Assembly: GCA_038210495.1 (NCBI GenBank) | Contig: JBBQWR010000028.1 | Coordinates: 5,607 to 69,606 of the forward strand | Direction: 5' to 3' | From: JBBQWR01 sp038210495 | GTDB lineage: Bacteria; Planctomycetota; Planctomycetia; Pirellulales; DATAWG01 | Length of the DNA: 64,000 bases | Shown: positions 20,240 to 30,012 of the stretch, piece by piece | How the letters are laid out: every line of letters begins with the position of its first letter | How positions within the stretch are numbered: the stretch's first letter is position 1 | The notes under the pieces: generated by a model | Seen by the model: the letters and a program-made list of their open reading frames with translations, nothing else | What the model was told of the DNA's origin: nothing | Databases searched by the model: none | Program-made: the position numbers and the translations under genes

Positions 20240-21574
20240 GTGATCGAACAGGCTATTTTCACGGCGCTCAGCGGCGCGCCGGAGCGCGGCTATCATGTGG
20301 TCGCGACCAGTCCAGACATTGTCGACCAAGACTTACGAGAACTGACCAATTGGGGGCCGTTGCAGGGCGCTCTGTCGGGCAGCAGCTGCGACGGCGCGAG
20401 CGTGAATTTTCATCCCCTGCCCAGCGGCGCTTCGTGCGTCTCTCGCAGCGTCGTGTTTGGAACGCCCGACTCGGCGATTTTCGGTCCGCGACTGTATACG
20501 CAATCGCTCGTCGTGGCGATGGACGACATGGCCCGGTTCGCCAACAACCCCTTTGCGCTGCTCCGCGCCGTGCGGGCGAAAGGCTTTTTGAAAGTCTTGG
20601 AGCCGGCCCATTCGCCGCTGGTTCCGTTTCAATTGGCCGGCCGCACGCCGCTGGTGGACGAGGGACTCCTGGCCCAATTCGTCGATCAGTGGGGTGAAGA
20701 GCGCATTGCGTGGCTGATTCATTCGGCCCTGACGGCCGATGCGCTGGTGCTGGTCAATGTGGCCCGTCCGGAACTTTTGGTCGCGGGACTACTGAACTGT
20801 TTGCCCGCCGAATGCCGCACGGAGATGTCGTTTACCACGGGGCTAAAATTGTCGCCGCGACGGCCGTTTCGCGTGCATGTGACCACCGCCGAAAGCGCGC
20901 AGATCAATCGCTTGCAGCTTCAGCCGGGTATTTCCATTTGGGACGCCGAACAAGAACCGCCGGCGGACTTCCATCCCGCGGGCTGGGCCGCCTATCTCCT
21001 CGAGGCCATGGCGCTCGATCGCCTATCGACAGTCTGCACGGAACTTGAGCGGCCTCGTCCGGGCTTGCGATCGGCCGACCTGACTTGGCTCGGCCAGCAG
21101 TTATCGGACCGGCTGCATGGCGCCCCGCTGGCGACACCGCGCAATCCCGAGCTGCCGCTGGATTTCTGCGAGCCCAGCGACTATTCGGCCTCCCGTCGCA
21201 TCCGGCACGCCGATCTGGCCCACCGCCTGGTGGGGCCACCCAGCGTCGGCGCGGCGACGATTGCCCCCCCGCGGCTCGCCGGTCCGTCCGCGGGGCTCGG
21301 GCCCCAGTCGGCGGAAGTGCTGGAACAACTCGGTCAACTCGACGATCTCGTGTTCGACACGATCGCCGGCAAAGCGCCCGCGCTCGACGAGTTGACCCGT
21401 CTCTGGCCCCGATTGACGGCCCAACTTCCCGGCGATCTCGTATCGGAATCGCGCGAGCAATATTTGCGATATGCCCTGAAGCTTTGGGAGCAATGTCACG
21501 CGGACGGCGAGCGCGATCCCATTTGGGCTGTCTCGACGCTCGAAATTCTTTGCCTGCTGTTTGGCGATCGCTGA
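20240..21574 (+). CDS. Hypothetical protein, GAP1-N2-like N-terminus
   Basis: A 444-residue cytoplasmic protein. The N-terminal ~200 residues (MIEQAIFTALSGAPERGYHV, SPDIVDQDLRELTNWGP, then SRSVVFGTPDSAIFGPRLYTQSL) have the look of the GTPase-associated protein 1 N2 domain found in bacterial conflict and signalling loci; this is recalled from pattern, not searched. The middle holds ECRTEMSFTTGLKLSPRRPFR; the last ~120 residues are helical. The start GTG/ATG context is weak (CCAACG before the start). It heads a plus-strand run of genes to 29.1 kb. Function unknown. Confidence 0.5.
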   Translation: MIEQAIFTALSGAPERGYHVVATSPDIVDQDLRELTNWGPLQGALSGSSCDGASVNFHPLPSGASCVSRSVVFGTPDSAIFGPRLYTQSLVVAMDDMARFANNPFALLRAVRAKGFLKVLEPAHSPLVPFQLAGRTPLVDEGLLAQFVDQWGEERIAWLIHSALTADALVLVNVARPELLVAGLLNCLPAECRTEMSFTTGLKLSPRRPFRVHVTTAESAQINRLQLQPGISIWDAEQEPPADFHPAGWAAYLLEAMALDRLSTVCTELERPRPGLRSADLTWLGQQLSDRLHGAPLATPRNPELPLDFCEPSDYSASRRIRHADLAHRLVGPPSVGAATIAPPRLAGPSAGLGPQSAEVLEQLGQLDDLVFDTIAGKAPALDELTRLWPRLTAQLPGDLVSESREQYLRYALKLWEQCHADGERDPIWAVSTLEILCLLFGDR

Positions 21575-21758
21575 CTAGCTCGCTCCTCAAACCGTGAATT
21601 GTCGTGTCGGCCAAGGGGTTTGCGCGTTTTCGATCCGATTTAGCCGGTCGCGTCCACCTTGACCTTCGGGGGTCATCGCGTGTAGTCTTGAGGTTGCCGC
21701 TATCTCGTCGCAAGTTTCTTGCAGCCCTCATTTTGTGTCGCGTGGGAGAACCGCTTCC

Positions 21759-23249
21759 ATGGGTCGTCTTTCGTTTAAGATCGGTTCGTGGCTTGGGGCC
21801 GCGATCGTCGCTCTGTCTGTCATGGCTCCCAGTTTGGCTCGCGCCGCCGACTATACGGAAAAGCGGGTCGGCGATTACGTCGAAATGGCCGTCGACGCGG
21901 ACACGCCCCGAAGCTGGAAGAAGCTTTCTCAAACGACGCAGTTGTCCGACATCAAGAGCATGTTGCGTGGCGATTCGGCTCTGGATGCGCCGACGTTCGA
22001 CGCATTTTTCAGGAAGATGTTTTTCCCTCAATACACATTCATTGCCGAAAACGTCTTTATCGACGCGCCGGATTCCAAGGAAAATCGTACCAGCCGACTG
22101 CCGAAGATGCGGACTGATTTGATCAAGCTGATCGATCAGGCAGCCAGGAATCAAGTCGCGTTCGACTTTCTCAATAAGCTGACCGGCGACGCGATGACCA
22201 CGATCGCGCTGGGGAATTATCATCCACTGGCTCGGCACAGCGCGGCCCTGGCGCTGGGGAATCTGAAGGATTTTAGTGGCGGCCCCTCGCCCGATGCCGT
22301 GCCGCTGTTGATTCGCTGCCTGGGGTCGAGCGATTTGGTCAAGGTCGCGGCCCTTAGCGGGTTGACCGCCCATGTGAAGGCGGGCGTCGCCGACAAGGAC
22401 AAGCCGGCGCTGTTGGCGGCACTGGAGAAGCTAGTGGACGACAAAGCCAGTCATGCGGCCGAATCGCCGGAGGGTCGAATGTGGATTCGGCGGCACGCGA
22501 TTGAACTATTCGCGGCGATGAAAGATCCGGGCCCCAAATCGATCGTTGTCTCGACGCTGATCGGCGTGCTGAAGGACAGCCAATCGTCCATTCCGGTTTC
22601 GTGCGCCGCGGCCAGAGCGCTGGGCGGTTTTGATATCAGGCGGGTCGATTCGCAGGAGTTCGCGGCGCTGGCCGCTAGTATTGGACAGACGGGAGTCGAC
22701 GCATGTAGAGCCGAGTTGGCCCGTGCGGCGGAACAGGCCGCCGCAGCGCCATTGCCGATTGCTCGCGGCGGCAGCAACGCGGGGAGCGGGCCGGTAAGTC
22801 GCGGGCCCAACGGCGATATTAGGGTGGCGGCTCGTGCCGTGTCGGCGGGTCCCCAATACATTGTGACCGCGGAACTCAAGAGCCAGCTTCAATCGCTGGA
22901 ACTGGGGCTGAAGGGCAATGGCGGTGGTTTGATCGCGGCGACCAAAGGGGGCCCATTGGAGCCCACCGTCGCGGCGATCGACAAGGGGCTGCTCGGCTTG
23001 ATCGCCGCTTGCGACGCGGCCGACGCCCCCTATGAATCGCTCAAGCAGCAGATCACCCGCGGCGCCGATGCGCTGGAGGCCGCGGTCGGTCGTTCTGGCG
23101 AGAAGGGACGCGCCCCGGCAGCCGGCAAGGGAGGCGACGCCGACGGTTTTGGAGACGCGACGGAAACGCCGGCCAAACCGCCGGTCAACAAAATCGTGCC
23201 TAAACCGGCGCCTGCGAAAATCGATGCGGCGAAGCCAGCGGCTGGTTAA
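21759..23249 (+). CDS. Secreted HEAT-repeat protein
   Basis: 496 residues from the ATG at 21759, with GGGAGAA upstream. Signal peptide MGRLSFKIGSWLGAAIVALS with cleavage near ARAADYT. Helical repeats cover about residues 90-330, including ARHSAALALGNLKDFSGG and AVPLLIRCLGSSDLVKVAAL, which read as HEAT-like units. The C-terminal third is Gly/Ala/Pro/Lys-rich and ends in a low-complexity KPAPAKIDAAKPAAG tail. Probably a periplasmic scaffold. It is followed after 72 nt by a second HEAT protein with a lipobox, suggesting a joint envelope role. Confidence 0.75.
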   Translation: MGRLSFKIGSWLGAAIVALSVMAPSLARAADYTEKRVGDYVEMAVDADTPRSWKKLSQTTQLSDIKSMLRGDSALDAPTFDAFFRKMFFPQYTFIAENVFIDAPDSKENRTSRLPKMRTDLIKLIDQAARNQVAFDFLNKLTGDAMTTIALGNYHPLARHSAALALGNLKDFSGGPSPDAVPLLIRCLGSSDLVKVAALSGLTAHVKAGVADKDKPALLAALEKLVDDKASHAAESPEGRMWIRRHAIELFAAMKDPGPKSIVVSTLIGVLKDSQSSIPVSCAAARALGGFDIRRVDSQEFAALAASIGQTGVDACRAELARAAEQAAAAPLPIARGGSNAGSGPVSRGPNGDIRVAARAVSAGPQYIVTAELKSQLQSLELGLKGNGGGLIAATKGGPLEPTVAAIDKGLLGLIAACDAADAPYESLKQQITRGADALEAAVGRSGEKGRAPAAGKGGDADGFGDATETPAKPPVNKIVPKPAPAKIDAAKPAAG

Positions 23250-23321
23250 TTCAGCGTCTGATATTCACGGGACGGATGTCGCTTCAGGACGAAGCGACCG
23301 GTCAGCAAAAGGAATTGCGAC

Positions 23322-25766
23322 GTGGCGCGACGGTCAAATTGTCTCTCCGCAGTCAGCCGAACTGAACGTCTTCGTTTGGCGATTGCGCTGACCTGGCTCT
23401 GCCTACTGCCGGTCGGCTGTCATCCGTGGTCGTCCAGCGGGCCGCAGTCGATCGAAACGAGCATGGCTGACTCCGCCGCGGCAAAGCCCGCGGCTCACAC
23501 CATCTCGCCAAGTCCGACCACGACAAAGGCGGACGTTTCAAAATCATCCGCGGCCACGCCGGCTCTCGCCGCGCTTGCCGATCCGTCGTGGATTCCGGTG
23601 AACCGCAAAACGAGCGATGTGTTGGCCGACTTTCCCTTGCCAGCAGTTCGACCGCGGACAATGGCTCGCGTGCGAGATTTTGCGGTCGGCGTCGGCATCG
23701 ACTCCTCGGCTGAGCCACTTCCCGCCGACGTTCGATCGATTGACCGGTGGCGACATCCGGGCATCGAGAAACTGTTGGCTCAGTCGGCCGAATCGCGCCC
23801 GGACTTATGGCGCGCGATCAATTCGAGCGATCCGGTCGTGGCCACGAACGCCGCGATCCTCTTGGCCCATGATGGACAGTCGGCGGCCACCGTGCCGCTA
23901 CTTCGGGCGATCCGCTCGGATCGGACAAATCCTTGGCAGCGACGAGCGGCCGTCGACGCCTTGGCGGATATTCACCAGCCAAGCACGGTTGAGCACCTGC
24001 GCGCGTTGCTCGACGAGTTCGGCGATTTTTCCGGTCCGGGCAAAGCTCATTATGTTGCCGAAGTTCATGCCGAGCTGGTCAGGGCGCTGATCCGCGCGGA
24101 GTCGCTCGATCCGCCAGGCGAGACCAGCGGCGAGCCGCGCCTCGCGCTCGCGCTGGGAGGTCCATCGCCGCTGCCCAGACGTCAAGCGCTCATCGGCCTG
24201 ATAGACTCGCGGCTGGGCGCCCTGCCGGAGCGGGCCGATCGGTTTGCCACGGACAACGACCCGCAAGTTCGGCAGGCGGCGCTCGTCCTGCTCGCCGCGC
24301 GGCAATCGCCCGAGGCGCTGGAGACAATTCATCGAGCGGTGGGAGACCCGGATGACGATGTCCGCCGCGTGGCTGTCACCGCGCTGGGTTTAATCGGCAG
24401 CGCCGAGGCGATCGCGGAACTTAAGCGACTGGCGGCTGGACAAAATGAAGCACTGCGTACCGAAGCCGTCGCCGCTTTGGCCGACCTGGGGCAGGACGGG
24501 ATATTGGCTTCGGCGGCGAAGGACAAATCTTGGCGCGTGCGGCGAGTCGCCGCGGCGGCGCTGGCCTCGCCTGAGCGACAGCTCGATGAGGGGCTGGCCG
24601 AGCCATTGGCCTTGGACAGCAGCATTGAAGTCGGCTGCCAAACGATCGACTCCCTGAACGCTTGGCCCGTCGATCGAGCGATTCCGACGCTATTGAGCTC
24701 GCTGTCCGGTTCGACCTATGGTCCGCGAAAACTGGCCGCCGCGCAGCTTGCGGCGCGGTGGCCGGACGGGGGACCATTTGCGTTCGATGCGCCAGCCGAG
24801 AAGCGGGCCAAAGCAGTGGCTGAACTTCGCCGTCGATGGCGATCGCTCGAGAGTCGGGCTACGCATGCCGCTCCAATCGCGCCGCAGTCTAGACTCACGG
24901 ACGATCCGATCGACGCCGAGTTAGCCTCGAAGGTCGCCGCGGACATCGCCGCCTTGGCGGAGCCGGGTATTTCGAACGACAATCGGCAGCAGTGCGTCGA
25001 TCGGTTGATTGCGGTCGGCGCATCGTTGCCGGCGGCCCTCGATCGATTGCTGAGCGACGGCGCGGCGCCTTTCCCGGAATGTGTTTATCGTCAAGTCTTG
25101 CCGACGGCGGCGGCGGAATTTGGCTTGATCGAGCAGCTTTCGTCCCTCAATGTGGCCCAACGTCGCCGGGCCGCGGACGCGATCGCTCGGCAGTTTGCGA
25201 CTCGTCGTTTGTCGTTGGTCGCTCTCCAGCGCTTAGCGGCGTTAGTCACCGGCGAATCCGATTCGGTCGTTTGGATCGGCGTTTTCAGCACGATCGCCGG
25301 CGACGCCCGCCAGCCGGCCGTCGAGCTTGCCTACGTCGTGCTCAGTCATCCCGCGCCCGAGGTGCGTCGGCGGGCGTGCGTGTATTTGGGCGAGCATCCA
25401 GACGCGCGGCACGGGCCACTACTGGTGAAGTCGCTCGTGGACGAGAATCCGACGGTGCTTCGAGCGGCAGTGCAGGCGATCGGCCGATGCGGACGCCTCG
25501 ACGACACTCGGCCGCTCGAGCGTTTGCTGGCGGCGGCCGATCATTTGCTTCGCGTCGACGTGGCCCAGTCGCTGGCGGAGGTTGGCGCGGCGGCGGGACC
25601 ACCGGCTCTGGTTCGGTTGACTTACGATCTGGATCCTCACGTTCGACAGTCGGCCGCGGTCGCAATGGGCGCTGTACCGGACGCGTCGTATGTCGCGGAG
25701 TTGACTCGTTTGCTGGATGACCGTCCGGAAGTGCGGCAAGCGGCGAAAGTCAGTTTGGCGAAGTAA
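23322..25766 (+). CDS. HEAT-repeat lipoprotein
   Basis: 814 residues from a GTG start with AAGGA ~9 nt upstream. The N-terminus has a basic stretch, a hydrophobic core (LAIALTWLCLLPVGC) and a lipobox with Cys33, so export and lipidation are likely. A Ser/Thr/Ala linker follows (about 35-85), then many HEAT/PBS-lyase-like repeats, for example DPQVRQAALVLLAARQSPEA, DDDVRRVAVTALGLIGSAEA and DPHVRQSAAVAMGAVPD. These repeats bind proteins; no catalytic residues are evident. Probably co-transcribed with the HEAT protein upstream (72-nt gap). Confidence 0.82.
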   Translation: MARRSNCLSAVSRTERLRLAIALTWLCLLPVGCHPWSSSGPQSIETSMADSAAAKPAAHTISPSPTTTKADVSKSSAATPALAALADPSWIPVNRKTSDVLADFPLPAVRPRTMARVRDFAVGVGIDSSAEPLPADVRSIDRWRHPGIEKLLAQSAESRPDLWRAINSSDPVVATNAAILLAHDGQSAATVPLLRAIRSDRTNPWQRRAAVDALADIHQPSTVEHLRALLDEFGDFSGPGKAHYVAEVHAELVRALIRAESLDPPGETSGEPRLALALGGPSPLPRRQALIGLIDSRLGALPERADRFATDNDPQVRQAALVLLAARQSPEALETIHRAVGDPDDDVRRVAVTALGLIGSAEAIAELKRLAAGQNEALRTEAVAALADLGQDGILASAAKDKSWRVRRVAAAALASPERQLDEGLAEPLALDSSIEVGCQTIDSLNAWPVDRAIPTLLSSLSGSTYGPRKLAAAQLAARWPDGGPFAFDAPAEKRAKAVAELRRRWRSLESRATHAAPIAPQSRLTDDPIDAELASKVAADIAALAEPGISNDNRQQCVDRLIAVGASLPAALDRLLSDGAAPFPECVYRQVLPTAAAEFGLIEQLSSLNVAQRRRAADAIARQFATRRLSLVALQRLAALVTGESDSVVWIGVFSTIAGDARQPAVELAYVVLSHPAPEVRRRACVYLGEHPDARHGPLLVKSLVDENPTVLRAAVQAIGRCGRLDDTRPLERLLAAADHLLRVDVAQSLAEVGAAAGPPALVRLTYDLDPHVRQSAAVAMGAVPDASYVAELTRLLDDRPEVRQAAKVSLAK

Positions 25767-25773
25767 GCGCCGC

Positions 25774-25904
25774 CCTCGTTGCGCCGATTCATCGGCTCGC
25801 GCCGATTGTAGCGACCGGTAAGCCGACCGCCCAACGCGAGTCCGTGACGTAAACTTGTCCATGCACGGTAGGCGCCCATCTCTTGCGGCGCAACGAGGAC
25901 AAGT
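25774..25904. promoter_or_regulatory. Nested inverted repeats upstream of HDOD gene
   Basis: A 13-nt arm CCTCGTTGCGCCG (25774-25786) pairs perfectly with CGGCGCAACGAGG (25886-25898). ACTTGTCC (25853-25860) pairs with GGACAAGT (25897-25904). The two right arms share two bases, so the helices compete. The fold could act as an attenuator or a terminator between the HEAT and HDOD genes; this is inference. Confidence 0.35.
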
Positions 25905-25931
25905 CTGCGCACACTGGAGGCGGTATCAGCG

Positions 25932-27686
25932 ATGGCAACGACGGATGGATCGCAGAAGCTCGAACAGGTCGCTAGCAAGGCCGGCTCTCTGTATTCGTTG
26001 CCCGCGGTGGCTGTCGAAGTGCTCCGGCTGACCAGCCAGCCGCAAGTCGACGTTCACCAGATACAGCTTTGCATCGAGAAGGACCCGGCGCTTACGGGTC
26101 GAATTTTGCGGGTGGTCAACAGCTCGCTATTCGGCTTGGGCCGGCATGTCTCGAGCCTCAATCAAGCGCTCGCGCTGCTGGGGATCAAGCCGCTCAAACT
26201 GCTGGTGCTGGGGTTCAGCCTGCCGAGCGAATTATTCGTCGGAGTGGCGGGAGACATGCTCGGCCGGTTCTGGCGCCGGACATTGACCAAGGCCGTCGCC
26301 GCGCGGGAACTGAGCGAGACGATTTGGAAGATTCCAGGGGACGAAGCGTTTCTCGCCGGCCTGCTGCAAAACATCGGCATGCTCGCGCTGATTCAAGAAT
26401 TGGGCCCGCCGTATTTGGAAGTGCTGGAAACGGCGCTCAGCAAATCGAACGACGTCGGAATAACCGAGTTCAAGGCGCTCGGTTTCACTCACTATGAATT
26501 AAGCGCCCGAATGCTCGAGCGGTGGGGCCTGCCGGCGAACCTCGTCTCGCTGATCGGCATCGGCTCCAACTCGGAGCGAATTGAAGCTTTGCAGCCGATC
26601 GATCGCAGCCTGCCGCAGATCCTGCATTTGGCCGAAATTTTATCGAGCCTGTTGGCCGAAAATCGGGGCGACCTGCTGCCGCCTTTCATGAGAACGGCGA
26701 TCCGATACTGCAACCTGACGCACCCGCAACTGCTGACGCTGGTCAACGATCTGCAGGACAAAGTGCGGCAGTTCGCCGACGTGTTGAACCTCGAAATCTT
26801 CGGCGGTCACGACTTTACTTCCGTGCTGCTTGCGGCGCATTCGCAGATGTCGGCCGTGGCCGCCGACGCCGCCAACGACTTGATTCGGGCGTATCGATTC
26901 ATCGAATCGTCGGCCGAAACCGAGCAGGCCCTGGCGAGCCGCGGATCGCAAGCGGACGCCCGATTTCACGCCGCCGGTGGCGCCGGAGTTCTGGCTGAGT
27001 CGCCGGAGGCCGGTTTGCCTACTTTGAGAGAACAGTTTTGGACAGATGGCTCTACCGCCGCGGCAGTGCGCCACAAGGTCTCGATGGGCGAAAGGCCGTC
27101 GGTGACGGTCAATTTCGCGGAAACGCGGACGGCGGCTAAAGCGGGGGCGTCGATCGCCGAAACGGTCGAGGCTGAATTTTTGGCCCTGTTGACCTGCGTG
27201 GCCACGTCGTGCCGGCAAGCGCGAGAGCCGGTCAATTTACTACTGATCTCGATCGAGCCGCGTCGCGACGGTCGAAGTTCGCAACCCGAAGAGCTCGATC
27301 TGCCGTTTGTTGAAATGGTCCGGGAGTCGTGCCGCGGCGCCGGTCTGACGCGCGGCATTTGTTGGCCAGTTGACCCCCGCCGGTTGGCGCTGATTTTGCC
27401 TGGCAGCCAGCGCCAAGAGGCTGTGAACTTCGGCAACCAGCTGATCCAAGAACTCAACGAACAGTCACTCATGCTCAACATTGCGCGGGGCCACGACTCG
27501 CAAACGACCCGCGGCGCGGCGGCTACGCAGCAAGACTCGACGCTGTCGGTCTGCATCGGCTTGGCGGCAATCGACGTACCGCCCAAAAATCTCGTGCTCC
27601 GCGAATGGATCGCTCGCGCCGAACGCTGCCTGAAGGCCGTCGAACGGACAGGGGCCAGTGGTTTGAAGAGCATCGAGATATATTGA
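25932..27686 (+). CDS. HDOD-domain signalling protein with degenerate GGDEF-like C-terminus
   Basis: 584 residues. The HDOD domain (about 15-215) is clear: SLYSLPAVAVEVLRLTSQPQ, DPALTGRILRVVNSSLFGL, LNQALALLGIKPLKLLVLGF, and GDEAFLAGLLQNIGMLALIQ. HDOD proteins relay signals in motility, competence or cyclic-di-GMP networks. A helical linker follows, then residues ~415-580 resemble a GGDEF fold (LLISIEPRRDG, LALILPG, SVCIGLAA, AERCLKAVERTGASGLKSI) but lack the GGDEF/GGEEF active-site motif, so diguanylate cyclase activity is not expected. GGAGG lies 11 nt before the ATG. No partner kinase is nearby. Confidence 0.78.
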   Translation: MATTDGSQKLEQVASKAGSLYSLPAVAVEVLRLTSQPQVDVHQIQLCIEKDPALTGRILRVVNSSLFGLGRHVSSLNQALALLGIKPLKLLVLGFSLPSELFVGVAGDMLGRFWRRTLTKAVAARELSETIWKIPGDEAFLAGLLQNIGMLALIQELGPPYLEVLETALSKSNDVGITEFKALGFTHYELSARMLERWGLPANLVSLIGIGSNSERIEALQPIDRSLPQILHLAEILSSLLAENRGDLLPPFMRTAIRYCNLTHPQLLTLVNDLQDKVRQFADVLNLEIFGGHDFTSVLLAAHSQMSAVAADAANDLIRAYRFIESSAETEQALASRGSQADARFHAAGGAGVLAESPEAGLPTLREQFWTDGSTAAAVRHKVSMGERPSVTVNFAETRTAAKAGASIAETVEAEFLALLTCVATSCRQAREPVNLLLISIEPRRDGRSSQPEELDLPFVEMVRESCRGAGLTRGICWPVDPRRLALILPGSQRQEAVNFGNQLIQELNEQSLMLNIARGHDSQTTRGAAATQQDSTLSVCIGLAAIDVPPKNLVLREWIARAERCLKAVERTGASGLKSIEIY

Positions 27687-27917
27687 CGATACTATTGATT
27701 GGGTGGCGCGGGTTCTACCCGTGTCTTGGTACGATCGCACGGCAAATCGCCCGCCAATGGTGGAGCCCGCAGGTCCCGATTCAATCGACCACAATCACCA
27801 TTTTCCCTTGCGTGCAATACGCTTGGGCCAAGTGTATAATGGCCGGGTCATATCTTTCCCCCTTCCGCTCGCACGCATTGGTTGCCGGGCAGAACGCGCA
27901 GATTGAGGAGAATTATC

Positions 27918-29102
27918 GTGAAGGCCTCGACGCCCTTTTGGTTATGTTGCCTGATCGGATCGCTCTGTTGCGGTCGTCTCGCGGTGGCTGAGAATCCGGT
28001 CAAAATCGAGCTCAAAGCGACCGCCGCCGGACCGATCGAAGTCAAAGCCGAGGCGCCCAAAAAAGACGAGGCCGCGACGGCTCCGGACAATGCCAAGCCG
28101 GAAAAAGTCAAACCGGCCGAGCCGAAGAGAAACTCCGAATCGAGTTCGAGCGCCGCCCCGGCGAACCCGGCGGATTCTGACGCGCTGCGTTTGCACATGA
28201 TGGACGGCTCGGTGATCACCGGCCAACTCGCGATCAAGGATCTGACGGTCGACACGAAATTCGGCCCGCTGAACGTGCCGGTCGAAAATATCCGCAGCTT
28301 CACGCCGGGGCTTATGAGTCATCCCGCGCTGGGAAAGCAGATCGCCAAGCTGATCGAGGACCTGGGATCAGGCGCCTTTAACGACCGCGAGACAGCGCAG
28401 CACACCCTGGCGAAGATGGGCAGCAGCATTCGCCGCGAGCTCGAACATCGCAAAGACGACGCCGACGCCGAACGGCGCACGCGGGTTCGCGCGATTCTCG
28501 CCGACTTCGATCAAGCTCAAGACGACAGCGAAGACGCTCCGGCGGAGAAATCCGACAGCGACAATTCTCCCTATACCCAGGGAGACACGGTTGTCACCAG
28601 CGAGTTCACGATCGTGGGCCATATCGTTCCCGAATCGTTCGCGGTCACGAGCATTTATGGCCCGCTGAACATCAAGATGACCGACATCCGCCGGGTGCAA
28701 CGCGGGATCGTGAAGAAGGACGACGCGCCGACGAACTTTACAGTGACCAGCGCCCATATGACGCATACCGGCAGCCTGAACACGGGTATTCGCCTGGAGC
28801 GCGGCGACTCGGTCACGGTCTCGGCCAGCGGTTCGATGATCATGACCCCCTGGGGCAACGGCGCGATGACGACTCCGGACGGCTCGACCAACTACGGCTG
28901 GTATCAACAGAATCGAATCCCGGTCGGCGCCTTGGTCGGGAAGATCGGGACCGGTGAAGACTATTTCAAGCTCGGCTCGAAGATCACGTTCGCGGCCGAC
29001 AAGGCGGGACCGCTGCAACTGTCGATCGCGATGCGGCCGGAACAGGCCGGCAATGATTTTCCGGGCCATTACACGGTGAAGATTCGCGTTGTCCGCAAGT
29101 AA
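27918..29102 (+). CDS. Secreted protein with duplicated YGPLN motif and LecA-like domain
   Basis: 394 residues from a GTG start with GAGGAG 7 nt upstream; TATAAT at 27835-27840 could be its -10. A signal peptide (STPFWLCCLIGSLCCGRLAVA) precedes a Lys/Glu/Ala/Pro-rich linker. Two similar units follow: LTVDTKFGPLNVPVENIRSF and FAVTSIYGPLNIKMTDIRRV, each after a small beta motif. The C-terminal ~120 residues resemble the LecA/PA-IL galactose lectin fold (RLERGDSVTVSASGSM, STNYGWYQQNRIPVGALVG, KIGTGEDYFKLG), with Asp/Asn residues that could bind calcium and sugar. Probably an envelope carbohydrate-binding protein. It is the last plus-strand gene before the convergent sigma/anti-sigma pair. Confidence 0.7.
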   Translation: MKASTPFWLCCLIGSLCCGRLAVAENPVKIELKATAAGPIEVKAEAPKKDEAATAPDNAKPEKVKPAEPKRNSESSSSAAPANPADSDALRLHMMDGSVITGQLAIKDLTVDTKFGPLNVPVENIRSFTPGLMSHPALGKQIAKLIEDLGSGAFNDRETAQHTLAKMGSSIRRELEHRKDDADAERRTRVRAILADFDQAQDDSEDAPAEKSDSDNSPYTQGDTVVTSEFTIVGHIVPESFAVTSIYGPLNIKMTDIRRVQRGIVKKDDAPTNFTVTSAHMTHTGSLNTGIRLERGDSVTVSASGSMIMTPWGNGAMTTPDGSTNYGWYQQNRIPVGALVGKIGTGEDYFKLGSKITFAADKAGPLQLSIAMRPEQAGNDFPGHYTVKIRVVRK

Positions 29103-29103
29103 G

Positions 29104-29161
29104 GCTCGCGCCGAAGAGAGGGTCCGGGACTTCGGCGAGGGCCTCAAGCCCCAGCCACCCG
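29104..29161. repeat. Fragment of the ~310-bp dispersed element (copy A7)
   Basis: GGCTCGCGCCGAAGAGAGGG on the left and GGCGAGGGCCTCAAGCCCCA plus GCCACCC on the right match the terminal hairpin of the 6491-6800 element, without its ATGACGAA core. It lies directly after the stop codon at 29102. Confidence 0.6.
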
Positions 29162-29286
29162 GCGATCAATCGGCCCCATTATAGAGTAGCCACCGCAAGC
29201 AAATCCCCACCGGCCTGTTCCGGTCGCAGGTGAGGATCGCGGCGGCGTTGCCCCTGAATCAGTAATTTGTTTTTCGAACCTCAACT

Positions 29287-30012
29287 TCACCGGCCGGCGC
29301 CGCGGCTGATCCACGCGATCGCTTGAGGGATGGGCATGAGCGACTCCCGGCCCTCGGCAACCGGCACTCGGCAATAAATGTTGTCGTAACCGCGCTGCGA
29401 CATCGCCACCTGGATCTCTCGCAAGACGAACACCGTCTGCTCGAGCGTTTGCATTTGCGGGATGTCCACAATCGCCGCCGACACGATCGGAATCTCGATC
29501 TGACGCGGTTGCTCGCGGCCGCTGCTGCTGGTCGACACGGCGTTGGTCGGAATCGAAAGCGGGGCGCTGGCGATTTGGTCCGAGCCCGGCCCGCCATGAA
29601 AAACGTGCCACAATTGCTGGATATACATGCCCAGCGAAAACGTGATCAAAAAGCTGCTCGCCAAGGCCAGCCACCACGTCCAGCGTTTGTCGCGGGCGTT
29701 TCTCCCGCGCGGGGATACCGCCGGCGCTATCTCTGTCAGGCTATTCGGAGTCGCGTTGACGCTAAGTTCCGAGCGTGGGCTTTGACTCGCATCGGCGATC
29801 GCCGTGGGATGGCGGACGAAATGCGTCAGCGCCTGTCCCCACGATTGGGCTTCCAAGAACGCCAGGGCACATTGCCGCCAGCCGCCGGGTTGCCGATCCA
29901 ACTTCGAGAGCAGTTGCCGGCGCTCTGCCTCGGGCAGTTCGCCATCGACTAGCCGATCGAGCGCTATTGGATCGCAGTTGTGTTCGGGTTGTGATTGTGT
30001 GAGCTCGTTCAT
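29287..30012 (-). CDS. Anti-sigma factor (single-pass membrane protein)
   Basis: 241 residues. An N-terminal helical domain (PIALDRLVDGELPEAERRQL, QPGGWRQCALAFLEAQSWG) has the ASD-like pattern of anti-sigma factors in planctomycetes, without the zinc HxxxCxxC motif. A transmembrane helix (WWLALASSFLITFSLGMYI, about 112-130) follows, then a ~110-residue extracytoplasmic domain. The start overlaps the stop of the ECF sigma gene by 4 nt (ATGA), so the two are translationally coupled. It probably holds the sigma factor at the membrane until an envelope signal is sensed. Confidence 0.82.
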   Translation of the reverse strand: MNELTQSQPEHNCDPIALDRLVDGELPEAERRQLLSKLDRQPGGWRQCALAFLEAQSWGQALTHFVRHPTAIADASQSPRSELSVNATPNSLTEIAPAVSPRGRNARDKRWTWWLALASSFLITFSLGMYIQQLWHVFHGGPGSDQIASAPLSIPTNAVSTSSSGREQPRQIEIPIVSAAIVDIPQMQTLEQTVFVLREIQVAMSQRGYDNIYCRVPVAEGRESLMPIPQAIAWISRGAGR

